A DNA stretch of 64,000 bases from COE1 sp910588595. GTDB taxonomy: Bacteria > Bacillota > Clostridia > Lachnospirales > Lachnospiraceae. The stretch's first letter is position 1. Each line of letters starts with the position of its first letter. The notes below the pieces were generated by a model. The model was given only the letters and a program-made list of their open reading frames with translations. It ran no database searches and was not told where the DNA came from. A program made the position numbers and the translations under genes. Positions 18,161 through 25,425 of this stretch are shown piece by piece. The DNA is taken from NCBI GenBank assembly GCA_948957135.1, contig CARDBT010000004.1:1-64000 (forward strand). The letters run 5' to 3'.

Positions 18161-18188
18161 AAAGGAGTCATGTAGTTATGGCTCCTTT
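18161..18188 (+). terminator. hairpin after the CobA/BtuR-like gene
   Basis: AAAGGAGTCAT (18161-18171) pairs with ATGGCTCCTTT (18178-18188) with one G-T pair, four bases after the stop codon. The following U-tract is short, so termination strength is uncertain. Confidence 0.6.
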
Positions 18189-18214
18189 ATGTGATTGGGT
18201 GTGTGATTTATTAG

Positions 18215-18243
18215 TTGACAGTGCGCATGTTAAGATATATAAT
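18215..18243 (+). promoter_or_regulatory. consensus sigma-A promoter for the lysine operon
   Basis: A perfect TTGACA (18215-18220), a 17-base spacer and a perfect TATAAT (18238-18243). Transcription should begin near 18250, just before the riboswitch aptamer. Confidence 0.85.
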
Positions 18244-18264
18244 AAAAAGGCATAAGAAGAGTGA

Positions 18265-18475
18265 AAGATTGGATAGAGGTTGCGTTTTTTATCAGTACTT
18301 TTCAGTTAGGGATTGTCAGGAATCATTTTGAACAGTTCCTCAGGTGTCAGGAACCGTATATGTGAGAAGGAAAGGAAAAGACGCCGAAAGCAGGGGCAGC
18401 CTGAGAGCCTTTGCTTGGGCATGCAGTTAAGAGCTGTATGACTGTCATCAACAGATGGAGAGCTATCTTTTTCAG
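18265..18475 (+). ncRNA. lysine riboswitch (L-box) aptamer
   Basis: The region 18157-18644 has no gene; it holds this aptamer and its expression platform. L-box signatures occur in order: GATAGAGGTTGCG (18272-18284), TTTATCAGTAC, GAAAGG then GACGCCGAAAGC, the GCTTGGGCATGCAG arm and GGAGAGCTATC (to 18467). GATAG and CTATC close the basal stem. These segments match the core of the known lysine-binding five-helix fold. Its position upstream of dapA fits control of lysine and diaminopimelate synthesis. Confidence 0.93.
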
Positions 18476-18521
18476 CTGGAGCCGGAGATCCTGGGCGGAC
18501 AGCATTTTTGAAGGTATGATT

Positions 18522-18557
18522 CCGACCATCTATTGTGTAGATGATCGGTTTTCTTTT
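18522..18557 (+). terminator. riboswitch-controlled terminator before dapA
   Basis: CCGACCATCTA (18522-18532) pairs with TAGATGATCGG (18538-18548) with one mismatch, followed by TTTTCTTTT. It lies between the L-box aptamer and the dapA ribosome-binding site, as expected for termination when lysine is bound. Confidence 0.85.
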
Positions 18558-18644
18558 ATGTGCAGCCCTGTGCAGGGCGCACGCTGCGGGCAGGGAGAGT
18601 CTTCCCGGCACGATTTCCTAAAAATATATAAGGAGGAATATGTT

Positions 18645-19532
18645 ATGTCTATATTCAAAGGAGCAGGTGTTGCGATCGTCACACCGATGAAACCGAACGG
18701 GGAAGTAAATTATGAGGCATTTGCAAAGCTGATCGAGTTTCAGATCGCAAACAATACAGATGCGATCATTGTGTGCGGAACGACAGGTGAGGCTTCCACG
18801 CTCACACATGATGAGCATTTGGAATGCATCCGTTTCTGTGTGAAGCAGGTCAACAGGAGAATCCCTGTGGTTGCCGGAACTGGTTCAAACTGCACCCAGA
18901 CAGCGATCTATCTCTCGCAGGAGGCGGAGAAGGCAGGCGCTGACGGTCTGCTGGTAGTTACGCCTTACTACAACAAGGCTACCCAGAAGGGACTGAAAGA
19001 ACATTTTAAGCTGATCGCGCAGGCGGTACATATCCCTGTCATACTGTACAATATTCCAGGGAGGACCGGCGGTGTGAATCTCCTTCCGGAGACGATCGTC
19101 TCATTGTGTGAGGAGGAACCGAACATTGTGGGCGTGAAGGATGCGACGGATAACTTTATCCAGTATGCAAAGCTGATGGCACTCGCAAAGGGGAAGGTGG
19201 ATGTATATTCGGGAAATGACAATCAGATCGTTCCGTTTATGTCGCTGGGCGCAAAGGGTGTCATCTCTGTTCTCTCCAATATCGCACCGCAACAGACACA
19301 TGATATCTGTGCAAAGTATTTTGCAGGGGAGATTGAGGAGAGCGCAAAACTGCAGCTTGAGGCGATCGATCTGATCACCGCACTGTTCAGCGAAGTCAAT
19401 CCGATACCTGTCAAAAAGGCGATGAACCTGATGGGACTCGAGGCGGGACCATTGAGACGGCCCCTGACAGAGATGGAAGATGCAACAGCTGCAAAGCTTG
19501 AGGTAGCGATGAAGAATTACGGTCTTCTTTGA
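18645..19532 (+). CDS. dapA: 4-hydroxy-tetrahydrodipicolinate synthase
   Basis: This 295-residue TIM-barrel enzyme condenses pyruvate with aspartate semialdehyde, the first committed step to diaminopimelate and lysine. The family motifs are present: CGTTGEASTL, NRRIPVVAGTGSN, the active-site Tyr in LYNIPGRTG (about 137) and the Schiff-base lysine K165 in VGVKDAT. AGGAGGA at 18631-18637 selects the ATG at 18645; the frame is open further upstream only because it crosses the riboswitch. It is followed by dapB after 46 bp and should be repressed by lysine. Confidence 0.97.
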   Translation: MSIFKGAGVAIVTPMKPNGEVNYEAFAKLIEFQIANNTDAIIVCGTTGEASTLTHDEHLECIRFCVKQVNRRIPVVAGTGSNCTQTAIYLSQEAEKAGADGLLVVTPYYNKATQKGLKEHFKLIAQAVHIPVILYNIPGRTGGVNLLPETIVSLCEEEPNIVGVKDATDNFIQYAKLMALAKGKVDVYSGNDNQIVPFMSLGAKGVISVLSNIAPQQTHDICAKYFAGEIEESAKLQLEAIDLITALFSEVNPIPVKKAMNLMGLEAGPLRRPLTEMEDATAAKLEVAMKNYGLL

Positions 19533-19578
19533 TGACAGGATCGATCGTATACGGGCGACAAGGTGAAAGGATAAGAAA

Positions 19579-20331
19579 ATGACAAAGGTGATAATGCATG
19601 GTTGTAACGGCAAAATGGGTCAGATGATAACGGGGATCATTGCGTCAGATCCAGAGATCGAGATCGTGGCAGGCGTGGATACGTCTGATCATATCAAAAA
19701 TGCGTACCCTGTGTTTCCGAGTATTGCAGAGTGTGATGTTGCGGCGGATGTCGTGATCGATTTCTGTGTGACGCAGACGGTTGACGGGCTTCTTGACTAC
19801 TGCGTGGAGAAGCAGCTCCCGTGTGTGCTCTGTACCACAGGTCTCTCTGAGGCACAGCTTGCACATGTTGAGGAGGCTTCTAGAAAAGTGGCAGTACTCA
19901 GATCGGCGAACATGTCGCTCGGCATCAATATGCTGTTTAAGATATTGAGGGAGGCAGCGCAGATACTGCTTCCCTCTGGATTTGATGTTGAGATCGTGGA
20001 AAAGCATCACAATCTCAAAGTCGATGCGCCGAGCGGAACGGCGCTCGCGCTTGCCGACAGCATCAATGAAGCGTTTGGCAATGAGTATGAGTATGTCTAT
20101 GACAGAAGCCAGGTGAGGGCAAAGAGGACAGACAAGGAGATCGGTATCAGTGCAGTGAGAGGTGGAACGATCGTAGGTGATCATGAGGTGATCTTTGCCG
20201 GTGAGGACGAAGTGATCACATTTTCTCATAGGGCATATTCCAAGGCTCTTTTTGGAAAGGGTGCGGTTCAGGCAGCAAAGTTCCTGAAAGGAAAACCTGC
20301 GGGCAGATATGATATGAAGGATGTTGTATAA
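19579..20331 (+). CDS. dapB: 4-hydroxy-tetrahydrodipicolinate reductase
   Basis: A 250-residue NAD(P)H-dependent enzyme for the second step of the diaminopimelate branch. The nucleotide-binding motif HGCNGKMGQ is at about 7-15. The substrate motif EKHHNLKVDAPSGTA is at about 139-153, with the catalytic His and Lys, and VRGGTIVGDHEV follows. The length is normal. It forms an operon with the riboswitch-controlled dapA. Confidence 0.97.
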   Translation: MTKVIMHGCNGKMGQMITGIIASDPEIEIVAGVDTSDHIKNAYPVFPSIAECDVAADVVIDFCVTQTVDGLLDYCVEKQLPCVLCTTGLSEAQLAHVEEASRKVAVLRSANMSLGINMLFKILREAAQILLPSGFDVEIVEKHHNLKVDAPSGTALALADSINEAFGNEYEYVYDRSQVRAKRTDKEIGISAVRGGTIVGDHEVIFAGEDEVITFSHRAYSKALFGKGAVQAAKFLKGKPAGRYDMKDVV

Positions 20332-20357
20332 TAACGTATGTTATTGTGGAGGTTTCG

Positions 20358-21146
20358 ATGGAATTTCGACCATGTATCGATATACATAACGGCCAGGTAA
20401 AGCAGATCATTGGAAGCTCACTTGAGGATCAAGACGACCTCGCCACAGAGAATTTTGTGGCGGCGAAGGGCGCTGAATACTACGCACAGCTATATCGGCA
20501 AAATGGGATAAGAGGAGGGCACATTATTCTCCTAAACCCCGCATCCAGCCCTTATTATGAGGCTGACAGAGCGCAGGCGTTCGCTGCGCTATCTGCGTAT
20601 CCCGGAGGTCTTCAGGTCGGCGGAGGGGTCAATGCTGACAATGCAGCGGCTTATCTTGAGGCAGGTGCATCCCATGTGATCGTGACTTCCTACGTGTTTC
20701 AGGATGGTCACATCAATAGGAAGCATCTGGACAAAATCTGTCAGACAGTGGGAAAAGAGCATCTGGTGCTGGATCTGAGCTGTCGGATGAGAAATGGGTG
20801 TTATTATATTGTGACGGACCGTTGGCAGAAGTTTACGGAGGAAAGGGTTGATGACAGTACGCTTGACATGCTGACGGACTACTGTGATGAGTTCCTGATC
20901 CATGCGGTAGATGTCGAGGGAAAGAGCCAGGGGATCGAACAGATGCTTGTCAGGCAGCTTGGAAAGTGGTGTGTCAGTCCTGACAGGAATGCGATCACAT
21001 ATGCAGGCGGCGTGCATAGCTATGAGGATATCGAACTGCTGAGAGTGCTTGGCGGAGGAAAGATCAACGTGACGATCGGGAGTGCGCTTGACCTTTTTGG
21101 CGGAGAACTTGCCTTTGATGAGGTACTTCGGAGAGTCAGAAATTGA
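20358..21146 (+). CDS. hisA: HisA, eukaryotic-type (ProFAR isomerase)
   Basis: A 262-residue TIM barrel that isomerises ProFAR in histidine synthesis. The sequence follows the yeast HIS6 pattern rather than the usual bacterial HisA: FRPCIDIHNGQVKQIIG at the N terminus, LQVGGGVN, VIVTSYVFQDG, LDLSCR, FLIHAVDVEGKSQGIEQ and NVTIGSALDLFGG. The Asp of the first strand (D8 in CIDIH) and the Asp of AVDVEG are the likely acid/base pair. GTGGAGG at 20346-20352 fits the ATG at 20358. It starts 26 bp after dapB and has no neighbouring his gene, so it is probably co-transcribed with the lysine operon. Confidence 0.88.
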   Translation: MEFRPCIDIHNGQVKQIIGSSLEDQDDLATENFVAAKGAEYYAQLYRQNGIRGGHIILLNPASSPYYEADRAQAFAALSAYPGGLQVGGGVNADNAAAYLEAGASHVIVTSYVFQDGHINRKHLDKICQTVGKEHLVLDLSCRMRNGCYYIVTDRWQKFTEERVDDSTLDMLTDYCDEFLIHAVDVEGKSQGIEQMLVRQLGKWCVSPDRNAITYAGGVHSYEDIELLRVLGGGKINVTIGSALDLFGGELAFDEVLRRVRN

Positions 21147-21168
21147 GATGATTTCGGTCATGTTCAAG

Positions 21169-21200
21169 AAAAGCTTCGTGATGTTTGTCACGAAGCTTTT
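21169..21200. terminator. bidirectional terminator between hisA and the cold-shock gene
   Basis: A perfect 13-bp stem, AAAAGCTTCGTGA (21169-21181) and TCACGAAGCTTTT (21188-21200), lies between two convergent genes. Confidence 0.9.
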
Positions 21201-21210
21201 ATCAACAATG

Positions 21211-21411
21211 TTATAATCTGGTCACGTTCACAGCCTGTGGTCCCTTTTCACCGTTTATGATCTCAAACTCCACGTCAGCGCCTTCATCGAGGGATTTGAA
21301 GCCGTCCATCAAAAGCCCGGTGTAATGTACGAAGACATCATTGCCCGCCTCGTCAGAGATAAAGCCATATCCCTTTTGGTTGTTAAACCATTTTACTGTA
21401 CCTTTGTTCAT
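21211..21411 (-). CDS. csp: cold-shock protein
   Basis: This 66-residue OB-fold RNA chaperone has the family RNA-binding motifs KGYGFI (about 13-18) and VFVHYTGL (about 26-33), and ends in VNVTRL. GGAGG (complement of 21419-21423) selects the ATG at 21411; the frame is open upstream without support. CspA-type proteins melt RNA structure and assist translation. Confidence 0.95.
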   Translation of the reverse strand: MNKGTVKWFNNQKGYGFISDEAGNDVFVHYTGLLMDGFKSLDEGADVEFEIINGEKGPQAVNVTRL

Positions 21412-21507
21412 AATAAAACCTCCATGAATAATTAGATAGCCTACCGGAACCTCAAAATGATATGTCCGATGCGGCATTAATATGATATCACAGCACAACG
21501 TAAAAGT

Positions 21508-21529
21508 AAAGAGATTATGAGATCTCTTT
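21508..21529 (-). terminator. hairpin after the YerC-like gene
   Basis: AAAGAGAT (21508-21515) pairs with ATCTCTTT (21522-21529), 17 bp past the stop codon of the YerC-like gene. A short run ACTTTTAC follows on the minus strand, so it is a weak candidate. Confidence 0.45.
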
Positions 21530-21545
21530 GGAAGATGGGGTGTCC

Positions 21546-21851
21546 CTACTCGCTGGGAGTTTGTTTGGCTGCAAGCCGCTCAAAAATCAGTTCGTAACCA
21601 TCACTGCCGTAATTTAAGGAGCGGTTGACACGGCTGATGGTTGCTGTAGAAGCACCTGTTTTTTCTGCGATCTCGAGATATGTTTTGCGGTCGCGGAGCA
21701 TAGTGGCGACTTCAAAACGCTGGGAGAGGGATAGCAGTTCGTTGACAGTACACAGATCCTCAAGAAAATTGTAGCTTTCCTCCTTGGTTTCAAGACAGAG
21801 CAATGCATCGACTAGATGGTCCACTGCATCCGTTTTTATTTTATTATTCAT
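21546..21851 (-). CDS. YerC/YecD family TrpR-like regulator
   Basis: A 101-residue all-helical protein with the TrpR-related fold. It carries LCTVNELLSLSQRFEVA followed by the helix-turn-helix TYLEIAEKTGASTATISRVN at about residues 57-76. The family consists of predicted DNA-binding repressors with unknown effector. It is divergent from the DUF1836 gene, and the shared spacer holds a CTGTAAA-type palindrome that is a candidate operator. Confidence 0.9.
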   Translation of the reverse strand: MNNKIKTDAVDHLVDALLCLETKEESYNFLEDLCTVNELLSLSQRFEVATMLRDRKTYLEIAEKTGASTATISRVNRSLNYGSDGYELIFERLAAKQTPSE

Positions 21852-21904
21852 ATTTTGGTCCTACCTCCCACTGAATGGATATTCTGATGAATTTAACTTT
21901 AACG

Positions 21905-21920
21905 CTGTAAAGTTTTACAG
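21905..21920. promoter_or_regulatory. candidate operator in the YerC/DUF1836 divergent region
   Basis: CTGTAAAGTTTTACAG is a palindrome with arms CTGTAAA and TTTACAG. A further CTGTAAAG half-site is at 21951-21958. The spacing upstream of the YerC-like gene suggests autoregulation; this is inference. Confidence 0.4.
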
Positions 21921-21982
21921 TTAAAAATATTTTAACACATTTGGGGGAAACTGTAAAGCGTTCATAAAATCAATCAATAGTC

Positions 21983-22011
21983 TTGATAAGTAGTTTTGAA
22001 TACTATATAAT
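21983..22011 (+). promoter_or_regulatory. promoter for the DUF1836 gene
   Basis: TTGATA (21983-21988), a 17-base spacer and TATAAT (22006-22011) lie about 75 bp before the start codon. Confidence 0.7.
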
Positions 22012-22086
22012 GTAAGTGCTGATGTATACAGAAAACAATATGGCTGGTGTACAGACGAGATTAGATTATAAATGAAAGGCATGGTA

Positions 22087-22731
22087 ATGCATATGCATAT
22101 AAACACGAAAGATTTATTGAACAGCATCATGGAGAGCTTTGACAGGATCAGCTATGTGAAGTCTTCAGACATTCCCAATATAGACCTGTATATGGATCAG
22201 GTGACGACGTTTATGGATAAAAATTTTCGAAAGACTACCAGATATCCGGGAGATGATAAGATCATGACAAAAACCATGATCAACAATTACGCAAAGAATG
22301 ATCTCCTGCCGCCCCCGGTCAGAAAAAAATATTCGAGAGAGCATATCCTGGTCCTGATCTTCATTTATTATTACAAGGGAATCCTGTCAATCAGCGATAT
22401 TCAGACATTGCTAGGACCCATCACAGAAAAGTTTTTTCACAAGGACGGGGAGTTTGATATCCAGTCCGTCTACGAAGAGGTTTTTCAAGTGGGATATGAT
22501 CAGATCGAGGCGCTCAAGCAGCATGTCATGGAGGAGTATGAGCGTGCGATGGGGACTTTTGAGGATGCCCCGGAGGATCAGAGGGAATTTTTAAAGCTGT
22601 TTTCGTTTATCTGCTTTCTGAGTTTTGACGTATATATGAAAAAGCAGCTGATCGAAAAATTGATTGACGAGATCAAGGAGGGCAGTTATCAAAAGGCTGA
22701 TCGGAAGCCGGGCGATATGAAAAAAGAATAA
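22087..22731 (+). CDS. DUF1836 protein
   Basis: A 214-residue soluble protein of the DUF1836 family, common in Firmicutes. The family signature is seen in TKTMINNYAKNDLLPPPV (about 60-77) and KKYSREHILVLIFIYYYKGIL, which resembles a MerR-like winged helix followed by a helical domain. A transcription-factor role has been suggested for such folds but is not established. Four in-frame ATGs (22072, 22081, 22087, 22093) are possible. GAAAGG at 22074-22079 fits 22087 best. Confidence 0.85.
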   Translation: MHMHINTKDLLNSIMESFDRISYVKSSDIPNIDLYMDQVTTFMDKNFRKTTRYPGDDKIMTKTMINNYAKNDLLPPPVRKKYSREHILVLIFIYYYKGILSISDIQTLLGPITEKFFHKDGEFDIQSVYEEVFQVGYDQIEALKQHVMEEYERAMGTFEDAPEDQREFLKLFSFICFLSFDVYMKKQLIEKLIDEIKEGSYQKADRKPGDMKKE

Positions 22732-22756
22732 ATTGATCGAAAAATACCACAATATC

Positions 22757-22785
22757 TTGAAATTATCAGACAATAGATTTATAAT
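22757..22785 (+). promoter_or_regulatory. promoter for the 125-aa hypothetical gene
   Basis: TTGAAA (22757-22762), a 17-base spacer and TATAAT (22780-22785) lie 29 bp before the start codon. Confidence 0.7.
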
Positions 22786-22813
22786 AGTAAGGTAGGTGGA
22801 AAGGAGGTATTCT

Positions 22814-23191
22814 ATGGGGATATCAGCGATCGCAGGATTTTCGGGTTTTGGCGGTTATAGGATCTCTTCGATACATGGCAATCCTTACAGTATGAATGCC
22901 ATACAGAAGATCGGACAGAATAACGGGCGTTCCGGAAAGCCGCTTGTGCTTGCTTCCGAGGAAAAAGAAGATCTGTACGTCAAAGATTATGGCGAACTGG
23001 ATGCGCCAAAGAGCACGGCAAGCGGAGATTTTGCCGAGATGCTCAGCATACAGGAAAGTATGCTTTCACAGAAGCACGAGGGCAGACAGAACGATTATGC
23101 GTCTTATCTGAACGATACCATTGGAATGATGGGGCTGCAGAATCGGCTGAGAGATCAGCTTGGCGGAGCAGGATTTACGCCATTTTTATAA
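22814..23191 (+). CDS. hypothetical protein, 125 aa
   Basis: I do not recognise this protein. The N-terminal 40 residues are rich in Gly, Ser and Ile (GISAIAGFSGFGGYR), the middle is charged, and the C terminus is Gly-rich (LGGAGFTPFL). There is no clear signal peptide, membrane helix or cysteine. AAGGAGG at 22801-22807 selects the ATG at 22814. It has its own promoter and a strong terminator, so it is a single-gene unit and very likely real. Confidence 0.72.
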   Translation: MGISAIAGFSGFGGYRISSIHGNPYSMNAIQKIGQNNGRSGKPLVLASEEKEDLYVKDYGELDAPKSTASGDFAEMLSIQESMLSQKHEGRQNDYASYLNDTIGMMGLQNRLRDQLGGAGFTPFL

Positions 23192-23201
23192 AAAAATCCT
23201 T

Positions 23202-23228
23202 AAAAAACACCCATTTAGGGTGTTTTTT
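23202..23228 (+). terminator. intrinsic terminator
   Basis: AAAAAACACCC (23202-23212), loop ATTTA and GGGTGTTTTTT (23218-23228), ten bases after the stop codon. Confidence 0.9.
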
Positions 23229-23229
23229 G

Positions 23230-23258
23230 TTGCAAAATATGGAAAAATGTTGTATTAT
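23230..23258 (+). promoter_or_regulatory. promoter for the L,D-transpeptidase gene
   Basis: TTGCAA (23230-23235), a 17-base spacer and TATTAT (23253-23258) directly follow the terminator of the previous gene. Confidence 0.65.
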
Positions 23259-23309
23259 GTCTAAACCGAGTAAGTAGGTGTGTAATAAAATTTTAGGAGG
23301 ATAATATTT

Positions 23310-24200
23310 GTGAGGGGAAATTCTGTATTTTATTATATTAGGAAAGCTGCTGTATTTTGCATTGCCGTGTGTATGTGTCTGGGCATGATGATGCATAGCT
23401 GCACATTGACAGCAAATGCAGAGGAGACAAAACCTGTTTATTCGATCAGGGTGAATCGTGCAGCGAATTGTGTGACTGTGTACGAAAAGGATGCGGACGG
23501 TGCGTTTACGGTGCCTGTCAAGGCATTTGTCTGCTCTTGCGGACGCGAAGGGCATGAGACGCCTCTGGGGACATTTAAGACAAGTAATTATTATCAATGG
23601 AGACTGATGGTGGATGGTTCCTACGGACAGTATGCGGTCCGGTTCAACAGGGGGATCATGTTCCACTCTGTACCCTACTATACCAAAAATGCCGGAAACA
23701 TGGAGTGGGAGCAGTTCAATCTGTTGGGGGAAGCTGCATCGCTTGGCTGCGTAAGGCTTGCCTGTGCGGATGCGAAGTGGATTTACGAGAACTGTGCGGC
23801 AGGCACAGAGGTGATCGTGTATGACGATGCGGAGGATCCGGGTCCTTTGGGTAAACCGGAGGAAGTGAAGCTTGCAGCAGAGAATCCGATGAGAATGTGG
23901 GATCCTACAGACACAAACAGTATGAATCCATGGAATCAGGTAAGGCCGACACTGTATCTGACAGGTTCTGTCGAGGCAGATGGGGTGCTGATGCTGCCGG
24001 TCGGTGCTTCTCAGGGAGATATCTATAATGCGATCGGGTTGATCGACGCAGCAGGGGAAGCATATGATTTAGGGGAGTACGTCATCGATATCTCTGGAAA
24101 ATATGATCTGAACCAGCAGGGAGTTTACAATATATCTGTGCGCGGCATCGGTGAGCTGGGAGTCAGGACAGAGAAGAACATGACGCTATATGTGATATAG
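23310..24200 (+). CDS. secreted L,D-transpeptidase (YkuD domain)
   Basis: A 296-residue exported enzyme that makes 3-3 cross-links or other L,D-transfers in peptidoglycan. It begins with GTG, supported by AGGAGG at 23295-23300. A signal peptide with core AAVFCIAVCMCLGMMM ends near residue 40. The YkuD domain (about 47-175) has HETPLGTF, the His in IMFHSVPYY and the catalytic SLGCVRLA motif. The C-terminal 80 residues look like an Ig-like beta domain that could bind cell wall. Its own promoter and terminator flank it. Confidence 0.93.
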   Translation: MRGNSVFYYIRKAAVFCIAVCMCLGMMMHSCTLTANAEETKPVYSIRVNRAANCVTVYEKDADGAFTVPVKAFVCSCGREGHETPLGTFKTSNYYQWRLMVDGSYGQYAVRFNRGIMFHSVPYYTKNAGNMEWEQFNLLGEAASLGCVRLACADAKWIYENCAAGTEVIVYDDAEDPGPLGKPEEVKLAAENPMRMWDPTDTNSMNPWNQVRPTLYLTGSVEADGVLMLPVGASQGDIYNAIGLIDAAGEAYDLGEYVIDISGKYDLNQQGVYNISVRGIGELGVRTEKNMTLYVI

Positions 24201-24233
24201 GATAAAAGGACAGATCCATTCTGTCCTTTTATC
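24201..24233. terminator. bidirectional terminator between two convergent genes
   Basis: A perfect 13-bp stem, GATAAAAGGACAG (24201-24213) and CTGTCCTTTTATC (24221-24233), begins directly after the L,D-transpeptidase stop codon. Confidence 0.9.
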
Positions 24234-24251
24234 ATGCACACGAATCGTTAT

Positions 24252-25277
24252 CTATTTTACCTGCTCGGCGAATGTATTATTTACCAGGTCCTTGTATGGA
24301 ACATACTCTTCAAGTTCACCCGCTTCCATGAGGATATTCTGCAGCAGCTGAAAGCTATCCTCCGTGTAGATCAGATCTTTTTTCCATGTGTCCTGTGTCT
24401 GATAGCGGGTTACGATCGTGGTGATGGTATCAAGCTCCGTCTCGGGAAATTGCGGTTTAATAACGGATGCTATTTCTTCTGCTGAGTGATCTGCCACATA
24501 GTCCATACCTTTCTGGAGTGCTTTTGTGAAGGCGAGCAGCGTTTCGGGATTCTCCTCGATATAGCTCTTTCTGGCACTGAATGCAGTGTAGGGTACATAC
24601 CCGGAATCCACGCCGAGTGAGGCGACGATGTAGCCTTTCTGCTGTGTTTCAAGGGATGTGGCATGGGGCTCAAACTCTACTGTAAAGTCCGCGTATCCGG
24701 CATCGCCTTCTTTGGCGCCGGCAAATGCGGCTGCGGTGGAACCAAAATCGATACTTGTGTCAATGGTGAGGTCTGTCTCGGGATCGATCTGGTTCATTTT
24801 GAGTATGTATTCAAAGACCATCTGCGGCATGCCGCCTTTACGTCCGCCAAGTACATAAGTTCCCTTTATCATATTCCAGTTAAAGTTGTCAATGGGAGTT
24901 CTGCTCACAAGGAAATTTCCGGCGCGCTGGGTAAGCTGTGCAAAGTTTACCGCATAGTCCTGGGCTCCCTGCAGATAGGTATACACGGATGCTTCGCTGC
25001 CCATAAAGCCGATATCTGCCTCGCCTGTGAGCAGTGCGGTCATGGTCTTGTCTGCGCCATATCCAGTCACCAGTTCGAGGTTGATCCCCTCGTCTGCAAA
25101 ATATCCTTCCTCGATAGCAACATACATCGGTGCATAGAAGATAGAGTGTGCGACCTCGTTCAGGATCACTTTTTTTGCAGAGGCATCGGGAACAGATTTT
25201 CTGTCACAGCCAGTGGCAAGTGTAGAGATCGCCAGGACGGCTGCCAAAAGTATGGAAAGTGGTTTGATTTTTCTCAT
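24252..25277 (-). CDS. NMT1/THI5-like ABC transporter substrate-binding lipoprotein
   Basis: A 341-residue extracytoplasmic solute-binding protein with a signal peptide and lipobox LATGC (Cys near 24). The fold resembles the SsuA/THI5/NMT1 type: LNEVAHSIFYAPMYVAIEEG at the N-terminal lobe, GADKTMTALLTGEADIGFMG next, and the GGRKGGMPQ hinge. Such proteins bind alkylsulfonates, nitrate or thiamine-pyrimidine precursors; the ligand cannot be told. The start at 25277 is chosen because it opens directly on the signal peptide; GGGAT lies upstream. No permease or ATPase gene is adjacent. Confidence 0.88.
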   Translation of the reverse strand: MRKIKPLSILLAAVLAISTLATGCDRKSVPDASAKKVILNEVAHSIFYAPMYVAIEEGYFADEGINLELVTGYGADKTMTALLTGEADIGFMGSEASVYTYLQGAQDYAVNFAQLTQRAGNFLVSRTPIDNFNWNMIKGTYVLGGRKGGMPQMVFEYILKMNQIDPETDLTIDTSIDFGSTAAAFAGAKEGDAGYADFTVEFEPHATSLETQQKGYIVASLGVDSGYVPYTAFSARKSYIEENPETLLAFTKALQKGMDYVADHSAEEIASVIKPQFPETELDTITTIVTRYQTQDTWKKDLIYTEDSFQLLQNILMEAGELEEYVPYKDLVNNTFAEQVK

Positions 25278-25353
25278 AATAATCCCTTTGATGCTGTTTT
25301 GATTATCATATGCATCGGGCGGGATAACGGTGCGTGTGGAATTGATAAAATAA

Positions 25354-25382
25354 TTGAAACGATATGATTTCAATGGTATAAT
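25354..25382 (+). promoter_or_regulatory. promoter for pcrA
   Basis: TTGAAA (25354-25359), a 17-base spacer and TATAAT (25377-25382) lie 43 bp before the pcrA start. Confidence 0.75.
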
Positions 25383-25425
25383 CTATAATATTAGACAATG
25401 AGAAAAGATAGAAGGGGATAAGAGA

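Noticed and set aside
18411..18644. Upstream extension of dapA
   Set aside because: The frame crosses the lysine riboswitch and its terminator, and the strong site AGGAGGA fits the ATG at 18645.
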